Of a DNA stretch of 6,627 nt, positions 1 to 4,575 are shown piece by piece. Both the position numbers and the translations under genes were made by a program. The stretch is from DASTGO01 sp035719045 (GTDB lineage Bacteria; Actinomycetota; Actinomycetes; Actinomycetales; Kineosporiaceae). Numbering within the stretch: the first letter of the stretch is position 1; each line of letters opens with the position of its first letter. The notes beneath the pieces are model-generated. The model was not told where the DNA came from, searched no databases, and saw only the letters and a list, made by a program, of their open reading frames with translations. Location of the stretch: NCBI GenBank assembly GCA_035719045.1, contig DASTGO010000314.1:1-6627 (forward strand), in the 5' to 3' direction.

Positions 1-1215
1 GAGGTCGACGTCGACGTGGCGATCGTCGGCGCGGGCGGGGCGGGGCTCAGCCTGCTGGTGGAGCTGGACCGGATCGCCGCCCGGACCGGACGGCCCGCCC
101 CCACGGTCGCCCTGGTGGATCCGGTGGCCCGGACCGGACCGGACCGCACCTGGTGCTTCTGGGACACCGGCCCCGGTGACCTGGAGCCCGCGGTCACCCG
201 CGCCTGGGACCGGGTCGGGCTGGTGGACCGCCACGGCCGGGACCACACCCTGTCCCTGCACCCGCTGCGCTACGTCATGATCGCCTCCACCGGGTTCTAC
301 GACCTGGCCGCCGGCTGCGCGGACCGGCTGGGCGTGGTCCGGGTGGGGGCCCCGGCCGACGAGGTGCGCGACGGCGCCCGGTCCGCCCTGGTCCGGACCC
401 CGGCCGGGACGGTCCGGGCCCGCTGGGTGTTCGACTCCCGGCCGGTCCCGCCCCGGAGCCCGCCCCGGACCGCCTGGCTGCAGCACTTCCGGGGCTGGAC
501 CCTGCGGTTCGCCGAGCCGGTCCTCGACCCCGACCGGGCCGTGCTGATGGACTTCACCGCACCCCAGCCGGCCGGCCGGGGGCTGGCCTTCGGCTACGTC
601 CTGCCGCTGTCCGCCGACCGGGGCCTGGTCGAGTACACGGTCTTCTCCCGCGAGCGGCTGACCGGCGCGGCGTACGACGACGCCCTGCGGGCCTATCTGG
701 CGGCGCGCTGGCCGGGGGTGGCAAGCGCCGTGGAGGCCGTGGAGGACGGGGCGATCCCGATGACCGACGCGGTGCATGCCCGGCGCGCGGGGGACCGGGT
801 GTTCCGGCTCGGCACGGCGGGCGGGGCGACCCGCGGCTCCACCGGGTACACCTTCGCGGCGATGCAGCGGCAGGCCCAGGTGGTCGCGCAGGCCCTGTTC
901 ACGGGAGGGGACGCCCCGCCGCCGGTCCCGCCGCCGCCCTATCCGGCCCGGCACCGGTGGATGGACGCGGTGCTGCTGCGGGCCCTGGACGCCGGCCTGG
1001 TCGACGGTCCGGAGCTGTTCGCGCGGCTGTTCCGGCGCAATCCACCGGCCCGGGTGCTGCGGTTCCTGGACGGTGCGAGCACCCCGGTCGAGGAGTTGGC
1101 CGTGATGCTGTCGGCCCCGGTGCCGGGGATGACCCTGGCCGCGGCGGTGGACGCCCTGGCCCGGTTGAGGCCGCGCGGCCCGGGTCGGACAGGCATCGGC
1201 GGCCGCGTGCACTAG
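1..1215 (+). CDS. crtY: Lycopene cyclase (CrtY/CrtL family), 5'-partial
   Basis: Flavoprotein-like enzyme that cyclises the ends of lycopene to give beta-type carotenoid rings; it would act at the membrane on a lipid substrate. The frame is open to the first base and reads EVDVDVAIVGAGGAGLSL, the usual family N-terminus, so the true start is probably just upstream. The GTG at 16 would remove the first strand of the nucleotide-binding fold and is unlikely to be the start. Residues numbered from that GTG: dinucleotide-binding glycines at 5-10 (GAGGAG), RTWCFW at 44-49, a DFTAPQ segment near 179-184, VEYTVFS at 205-211 with Glu206 at the position of the proposed catalytic acid, and GTAGGATRGSTGYTF at 266-280, the strongly conserved FAD-side motif. 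The C-terminal region (about 315-385) is helical, with RNPPARVLRFLDG, and is complete. The form with RTWCFW and GTAGG..STGYTF is the single-chain cyclase, not the split CrtYc/CrtYd type. Other carotenoid genes are expected upstream but are out of view. Whether it makes one ring or two cannot be told. Confidence 0.9.
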   Translation, partial: EVDVDVAIVGAGGAGLSLLVELDRIAARTGRPAPTVALVDPVARTGPDRTWCFWDTGPGDLEPAVTRAWDRVGLVDRHGRDHTLSLHPLRYVMIASTGFYDLAAGCADRLGVVRVGAPADEVRDGARSALVRTPAGTVRARWVFDSRPVPPRSPPRTAWLQHFRGWTLRFAEPVLDPDRAVLMDFTAPQPAGRGLAFGYVLPLSADRGLVEYTVFSRERLTGAAYDDALRAYLAARWPGVASAVEAVEDGAIPMTDAVHARRAGDRVFRLGTAGGATRGSTGYTFAAMQRQAQVVAQALFTGGDAPPPVPPPPYPARHRWMDAVLLRALDAGLVDGPELFARLFRRNPPARVLRFLDGASTPVEELAVMLSAPVPGMTLAAAVDALARLRPRGPGRTGIGGRVH

Positions 1216-1218
1216 CCT
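1213..1218 (+). promoter_or_regulatory. Candidate -10 element of a leaderless argG promoter
   Basis: TAGCCT matches the TANNNT -10 pattern of actinobacterial leaderless promoters. Six bases (1219-1224) separate it from the argG GTG at 1225, so transcription would begin at or next to the start codon. The first three bases of the hexamer are the crtY stop codon. No purine-rich Shine-Dalgarno sequence lies between 1205 and 1224, which fits leaderless initiation. I found no convincing -35 box at the usual spacing, which is common for this promoter class. Confidence 0.5.
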
Positions 1219-1224
1219 GCTCGC

Positions 1225-2643
1225 GTGTCGAAAGTCCTCGTCAACCTGCCCGCTGGTGAGCGGATCGGGATCGCCTTCTCCGGCGGTCTGGACACCTCTG
1301 TCGCCGTCGCCTGGATGCGCGAGCGCGGGGCCGTCCCCTGCGCGTACACCGCCGACCTCGGTCAGTATGACGAGGACGACATCGCCTCGATCCCCGGCCG
1401 TGCCCTGCAGTACGGCGCCGAGCTGGCCCGGCTGGTCGACTGCCGGGAGCGGCTGGTCGAGGAGGGCCTGGTCGCGCTGATGTGCGGGGCGTTCCACATC
1501 CGCTCCGCCGGTCGCGCCTACTTCAACACCACCCCGCTCGGCCGCGCCGTCACCGGGACCCTGCTGGTCCAGGCCATGCGCGAGGACGAGGTCTACGTCT
1601 GGGGCGACGGGTCGACGTTCAAGGGCAACGACATCGAGCGGTTCTACCGCTACGGCCTGCTGGCCAACCCGCAGCTGCGGATCTACAAGCCGTGGCTGGA
1701 CCCGGACTTCGTCAAGGAGCTCGGCGGCCGCACCGAGATGTCCCAGTGGCTGGCCCTGCGGGACCTGCCGTACCGGGCGAGCACCGAGAAGGCGTACTCC
1801 ACCGACGCCAACATCTGGGGCGCCACCCACGAGGCGAAGAAGCTGGAGCACCTCGACGAGTCGATGGAGCTGGTCGAGCCGATCATGGGCGTCCGGTTCT
1901 GGGACGAGTCGGTGCAGATCGCTGCCGAGACCGTCACCGTGACCTACGTCGAGGGGCGCCCGGTCGCGATCAACGGGCACCAGTTCGACTCCCCGGTCGA
2001 ACTGGTGCACGAGGCGAACCGGATCGGCGGCCGGCACGGCCTGGGCATGTCCGACCAGATCGAGAACCGGATCATCGAGGCCAAGTCCCGCGGGATCTAC
2101 GAGGCCCCGGGCATGGCCCTGCTGCACCTGACCTACGAGCGGCTGGTCAACGCGATCCACAATGAGGACACCGTCGCCACCTACCGGGATTCCGGGCGGC
2201 GGCTGGGCCGGCTGCTCTACGAGGGCCGCTGGCTGGACCCGCAGGCGCTCATGCTGCGCGAGAGCCTGCAGCGCTGGGTCGGCAACGCGATCACCGGCGA
2301 GGTGACCGTCCGGCTGCGCCGTGGCGAGGACTACACGATCGTGGACACCACCGGCCCGCACCTGACGTACCACCCGGAGCGGCTGTCGATGGAGCGCACC
2401 GAGGACGCCGCGTTCGGGCCGCTGGACCGGATCGGCCAGCTCACCATGCGCAACCTCGACATCGCCGACTCCCGGCAGAAGCTGGAGCTGTACGCCGGGA
2501 AGGGTCAGCTCGGCCCTGGCCAGTACGAGCTGGTCGGCAGCCTGGAACCCGGTGGTGCGCGGCCGATCGCCGAGATCGGGCGCGGCGAGGAGCACGAGAC
2601 CGAGTTCCTCGACGAGGCGGCGATCGAGGCCGGCACCGACTGA
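1225..2643 (+). CDS. argG: Argininosuccinate synthase, long form
   Basis: Joins citrulline and aspartate with ATP to give argininosuccinate, AMP and PPi, the penultimate step of arginine synthesis, in the cytosol. The 472-residue protein is the long form, like the E. coli enzyme (about 447 residues) and longer than the roughly 400-residue form. Motifs: ATP-pyrophosphatase P-loop AFSGGLDTS at 17-25, YTADLGQ at 41-47, GDGSTFKGNDIERF at 127-140, YSTDANIWGATHEAKKLE at 191-208, EAPGMALLHLTYERL at 293-307, the IHNEDT segment near 311-316, ITGEV at 356-360 and DRIGQLTMRNLDI at 401-413. All substrate-binding blocks are present, so it should be active. The GTG at 1225 is chosen because MSKVL.NLP.GERIGIAFSGG is the normal N-terminus of this form. 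It starts 9 bp after crtY but seems to have its own promoter. No other arginine gene is in the window. The tail after about residue 445 is acidic and poorly conserved, as usual in the family. Confidence 0.97.
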   Translation: MSKVLVNLPAGERIGIAFSGGLDTSVAVAWMRERGAVPCAYTADLGQYDEDDIASIPGRALQYGAELARLVDCRERLVEEGLVALMCGAFHIRSAGRAYFNTTPLGRAVTGTLLVQAMREDEVYVWGDGSTFKGNDIERFYRYGLLANPQLRIYKPWLDPDFVKELGGRTEMSQWLALRDLPYRASTEKAYSTDANIWGATHEAKKLEHLDESMELVEPIMGVRFWDESVQIAAETVTVTYVEGRPVAINGHQFDSPVELVHEANRIGGRHGLGMSDQIENRIIEAKSRGIYEAPGMALLHLTYERLVNAIHNEDTVATYRDSGRRLGRLLYEGRWLDPQALMLRESLQRWVGNAITGEVTVRLRRGEDYTIVDTTGPHLTYHPERLSMERTEDAAFGPLDRIGQLTMRNLDIADSRQKLELYAGKGQLGPGQYELVGSLEPGGARPIAEIGRGEEHETEFLDEAAIEAGTD

Positions 2644-2674
2644 CCGCCTGGCCGGCGCGGCACACGCCTGCCTG

Positions 2675-2713
2675 ATCGCCCCTGCTCGGGCGGTGTTGCC
2701 CTTGCTCGGGCGG
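2675..2713. terminator. Twin-hairpin bidirectional terminator (candidate) between argG and the GlxA-type gene
   Basis: Two small hairpins sit between convergent genes. Hairpin 1: CGCCC (2677-2681) pairs with GGGCG (2688-2692) around the loop CTGCTC, with one T-G and one A-T pair adding to the base (2675-2676 with 2693-2694). Hairpin 2: GCCC (2698-2701) pairs with GGGC (2708-2711) around TTGCTC, with two T-G wobble pairs below it. Neither has a T tract on either strand. Short GC stems without a U tract are often proposed as terminators in high-GC actinobacteria, but the strength here is uncertain. The position, 31 bp after the argG stop and 7 bp after the stop of the opposing gene, suits termination from both sides. 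Confidence 0.4.
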
Positions 2714-2715
2714 TG
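2678..2715. repeat. 18-bp direct repeat, two copies, 20-bp period
   Basis: GCCCYTGCTCGGGCGGTG occurs at 2678-2695 and 2698-2715 and differs at one base only (C or T at the fifth position). Each copy contains a complete hairpin, so the duplication doubles a putative terminator. Confidence 0.85.
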
Positions 2716-2720
2716 GCGCG

Positions 2721-3632
2721 CTACGGCGTCGCCCGGCCCCGCAACCGGCGCAGCATGCGGGCGTCGCTGAACCCGACCGCGTGGGCCGCGGCGTCCTGCC
2801 CGCTCCCATGGCCGATCAGGTGCTCGGCCCGCTCCAGCCGCAGCTCCTGCTGGTAGCGCAGCGGGGTCAGGCCGGTGGCGGCCTGGAAGCGGCGGGTCAG
2901 CGTTCGCTCGCTGACCCCGGCCGCGGCCGCCAGTTCGGTCAGCGGCAGCGGCTCGGCGAACCGGGTGTCGATGACGTCCTGCGCCCGGTGCACGGCGTCG
3001 TTGAGGTGGGCCCGGTGCCTCAGCATCGCGCTGGCCTGCTGCTCGTCGCCGTTGCGCCGGGCGTAGACCACCATCGCCCGGGCCACGGCGGCCGCGGCCG
3101 CCGGACCGTGCCAGGTCGCCACCAGGTGCAGCGCGAGATCGATCCCGCTGGCGATCCCCGCGGAGGTCACCACCCGGCCGTCGACGACGTAGAGCACGTC
3201 GCGGACCACACAGGCCCGCGGGTACCGGCGGGCGAGGGCGTCCTGCAGTTCGTGGTGGGTGGTGCAGCGCCGTCCGTCGAGCAGCCCGGCCCGGCCGAGG
3301 GCGTCCGCCCCGGCGCAGACGCTGGCCACCGTGCCGCCGCGGTCGTGGTGCTCCCGCAGCCGCCCGAGGGTGTCCGGGGACAGGGCCGGCCCGATGCTGA
3401 ACCGGTCGGACCGCCACCCCGGGACCACGACCAGGTCGGCGGGGTCCAGCGGCGGCCAGTCCGTCCGGGCCTGCAGTGGAAGCCCCTGCGCGGACACCAC
3501 CTCGGGCTGCTCGGCGACGTAGTGCATCCGGTACGGATGACCGAGCTCGCCGGCCTCCGAGAACACCTGCGCCGGCCCGGCCAGGTCGAGCAGATGCACC
3601 CGGGGAACCAGCAGGAAGACGATGCGCGGCAC
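2721..3632 (-). CDS. GlxA-family regulator: DJ-1/PfpI-like domain plus AraC helix-turn-helix domain, C-terminally short
   Basis: Transcription regulator of the GlxA/FtrA type, 303 residues. The N-terminal DJ-1/PfpI-like domain (about 3-170) shows LLDLAGPAQVF at 14-24, the nucleophile elbow SVCAGA at 104-109 with Cys106, TTHHE at 124-128 and TSAGIASGIDLALHLV at 156-171. The AraC domain starts near 215. Its first helix-turn-helix is at about 231-257 (LTELAAAAGVSERTLTRRF, then TGLTP). The second starts near 278 (AHAVGFSDARMLRR), but the protein stops at RLRGRATP. It lacks the final G-x-S/T-P-x-x-Y/F-R segment, about 12-20 residues in typical members. Neither alternative frame after the stop restores it, so a single frameshift does not explain the loss. 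The start is GTG at 3632, giving MPRIVFLLVP, the usual first strand of the fold. The ligand is unknown. The upstream cysteine hydrolase in the same orientation is a plausible target, by inference. Confidence 0.9.
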   Translation of the reverse strand: MPRIVFLLVPRVHLLDLAGPAQVFSEAGELGHPYRMHYVAEQPEVVSAQGLPLQARTDWPPLDPADLVVVPGWRSDRFSIGPALSPDTLGRLREHHDRGGTVASVCAGADALGRAGLLDGRRCTTHHELQDALARRYPRACVVRDVLYVVDGRVVTSAGIASGIDLALHLVATWHGPAAAAAVARAMVVYARRNGDEQQASAMLRHRAHLNDAVHRAQDVIDTRFAEPLPLTELAAAAGVSERTLTRRFQAATGLTPLRYQQELRLERAEHLIGHGSGQDAAAHAVGFSDARMLRRLRGRATP

Positions 3633-3641
3633 GATCCGGTC

Positions 3642-3647
3642 AGCCTA
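3642..3647 (-). promoter_or_regulatory. Candidate -10 element for the GlxA-type gene
   Basis: Read on the minus strand, TAGGCT fits TANNNT and ends 9 bases before the GTG start at 3632. The transcript would then have a leader of only a few bases, or none. No clear Shine-Dalgarno sequence lies between it and the start. The spacing is slightly longer than the ideal 6-7 bases, and no -35 box is evident. Confidence 0.35.
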
Positions 3648-3665
3648 CGCCGGGCCGTACCGGGC

Positions 3666-3680
3666 CGGCGGGATCCGCCG
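3666..3680. promoter_or_regulatory. Inverted repeat upstream of the GlxA-type gene
   Basis: CGGCGG (3666-3671) and CCGCCG (3675-3680) form perfect 6-bp arms around GAT. The element lies 18 bp upstream of the candidate -10, over the -35 zone, where a regulator could bind. It could equally be a weak terminator for the upstream hydrolase gene, or chance in GC-rich DNA. Confidence 0.25.
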
Positions 3681-3726
3681 CCCCCGCCGCCCCCGCCAGC
3701 CCGGTCAGCCCGGTCAGCCCGGCCAG
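3678..3726. repeat. 9-bp tandem repeat series
   Basis: CCGCCCCCG is repeated twice (3678-3686, 3687-3695). The same period then continues as CAGCCCGGT at 3697-3705 and 3706-3714 and CAGCCCGGC at 3715-3723, ending in CAG. The series runs directly into the 17-bp repeat. It is non-coding as judged from the flanking genes. Confidence 0.8.
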
Positions 3727-3810
3727 TGTCGTCACCCGGTCCGTGTCGTCGCCCGGTCCGTGTCGTCGCCCGGCCCGTGTCGTCGCCCGGCCCGTGTCGT
3801 CAGCCCGCGG
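3726..3810. repeat. 17-bp tandem repeat, four copies plus a degenerate fifth
   Basis: The unit GTGTCGTCGCCCGGYCC occupies 3726-3742 (one G-to-A change), 3743-3759, 3760-3776 and 3777-3793. A degenerate fifth copy begins at 3794 with GTGTCGTC followed by an extra A. That extra base completes the minus-strand TGA stop of the cysteine hydrolase (3800-3802), so the array overlaps the gene's 3' end. A 17-bp unit is not a multiple of three, which argues against a coding repeat. Such arrays tend to vary in copy number by slippage. Confidence 0.9.
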
Positions 3811-4429
3811 CCGGTACCGGGGCGGCGGTCAGCTCGTCGACGGTGGCGATGGTGGCGAACCGGCCGGCCAGGGCGTACTCGGTGCGCGCGATGATCTGCT
3901 GCGAGGACAGCGTCCGCGGGTCGGCGAGGATCTCCTCCAGCGAGGCCGTCTCGGGCAGGTCCCGGTGCGGCACGGGCATGGTTGCGGTGGCCTCGGTGAC
4001 GAACACGACCTCGTACCCGAGGTCGCTGGCCAGCCGGGCGGTGGTCTCGCAGCACTGCTCGGTCCGGATCCCGCAGACCACGACCCGGCGGATCCCCGCC
4101 GCGGTGAGCAGGAGCTGCAGGTTCGTCGTGGTGAAGGCGTTGTGCACGACCTTGGTCAGCACCGGCTCACCCGCCGCGGGCTCCAGGCCCTCGATCAGCC
4201 GGACGTACCCGCTCACCGGGTCGAACACCCCGCCGGTGCCCGGCTCGGCGTGCACCACCCAGATCACCTGCTCGCCCCGGGCGCGGGCGGCGGTGACCAG
4301 GAGGTTCACGTCGTCGGCGATCCGCGGGTTGGAGATCGCCCGCCAGCTGTCCCGGGCCCGGAAGGACTCCTGGACGTCGATCACGAGCAGGGCGGTGGGG
4401 ACGGAACCGGTCACGTCGTAGGTCGTCAT
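3800..4429 (-). CDS. Isochorismatase-family cysteine hydrolase
   Basis: Cytosolic alpha/beta hydrolase-like protein of 209 residues, a normal length for the family, which includes isochorismatases, nicotinamidases and other amidohydrolases. The Asp-Lys-Cys triad is visible: Asp18 in ALLVIDVQ, Lys93 in VLTKVVHNAF, and Cys126 in GIRTEQCCETTAR, with a second cysteine beside it. The Val-Cys-Gly-Ile stretch before it (118-121) is where the family has its conserved cis-peptide turn. There is no aryl-carrier domain, so it is not an EntB-type fusion. The sequence does not fix the substrate. The nicotinamidase metal-site pattern (Asp-x-His soon after the first strand) is not evident, so nicotinamidase is unlikely. 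The ATG at 4429 is well placed just before the first strand. The GlxA-type gene follows 167 bp downstream in the same direction. The last residues (AAPVPAAG) run into a tandem repeat. Confidence 0.9.
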   Translation of the reverse strand: MTTYDVTGSVPTALLVIDVQESFRARDSWRAISNPRIADDVNLLVTAARARGEQVIWVVHAEPGTGGVFDPVSGYVRLIEGLEPAAGEPVLTKVVHNAFTTTNLQLLLTAAGIRRVVVCGIRTEQCCETTARLASDLGYEVVFVTEATATMPVPHRDLPETASLEEILADPRTLSSQQIIARTEYALAGRFATIATVDELTAAPVPAAG

Positions 4430-4435
4430 GTCTCG

Positions 4436-4441
4436 ATCCTG
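4436..4441 (-). promoter_or_regulatory. Ribosome binding site or -10-like element before the cysteine hydrolase
   Basis: On the minus strand the sequence CAGGAT ends six bases before the ATG at 4429. Its AGGA core (4437-4440) sits 7 bases from the start and would serve as a weak Shine-Dalgarno sequence. The same bases resemble a TANNNT leaderless -10 except that the first base is C. The ribosome-binding reading is preferred, but the sequence does not decide. Confidence 0.35.
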
Positions 4442-4490
4442 CCCGGTGCTGCGGCCGGGATCCCAGGCCCGATCAGGACCCGCCCCGGAA

Positions 4491-4510
4491 CGATCCGGTC
4501 ACCGGGATCG
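4491..4510. promoter_or_regulatory. Inverted repeat upstream of the cysteine hydrolase
   Basis: CGATCC (4491-4496) and GGATCG (4505-4510) are perfect 6-bp arms. The inner bases GGT-C-ACC extend the symmetry, with one extra G as a bulge. The element lies about 60 bp upstream of the hydrolase start, a position suited to an operator, possibly for the GlxA-type regulator (inference). It also abuts a possible copA terminator, so it may just be part of that structure. Confidence 0.3.
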
Positions 4511-4539
4511 GGTCGTGGGCCAGCAGGTCCCCCCGACCC
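4510..4539 (-). terminator. Candidate terminator hairpin downstream of copA
   Basis: GGGTCG (4510-4515) pairs perfectly with CGACCC (4534-4539). After one mismatch, GGG (4517-4519) pairs with CCC (4530-4532), leaving a 10-base loop. The hairpin begins 36 bp after the copA stop on the minus strand. There is no T tract, so intrinsic termination is uncertain. Confidence 0.35.
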
Positions 4540-4575
4540 CGGCCCGCTCGTCCGCAGGGTCCGGTCCCGTGTCCC

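Noticed and set aside
16..18. GTG as the start of the lycopene cyclase
   Set aside because: Codons upstream in frame (EVDVD) belong to the normal N-terminal strand of the fold, so the gene most likely begins before the window.
1482..2165. A 227-residue plus-strand frame inside argG
   Set aside because: It overlaps the conserved core of argG in another frame and its composition (Arg, Pro, Gly, His) is typical of a shadow frame.
3678..3810. CRISPR array
   Set aside because: The units are contiguous, with no spacers between them, and only 9 or 17 bp long. There are no cas genes.
3732..4055. A minus-strand frame whose end encodes a short repeated peptide from the 17-bp array
   Set aside because: It overlaps the hydrolase in another frame, and the repeated peptide simply reflects the DNA repeat. 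No start signal or family supports it.
2781..4421. A 546-residue open frame on the plus strand across the regulator and hydrolase genes
   Set aside because: It is antisense to two genes with clear family motifs, crosses the non-coding tandem repeat, is rich in Pro, Arg and Gly and shows no recognisable domain. Long antisense frames are common in GC-rich DNA.
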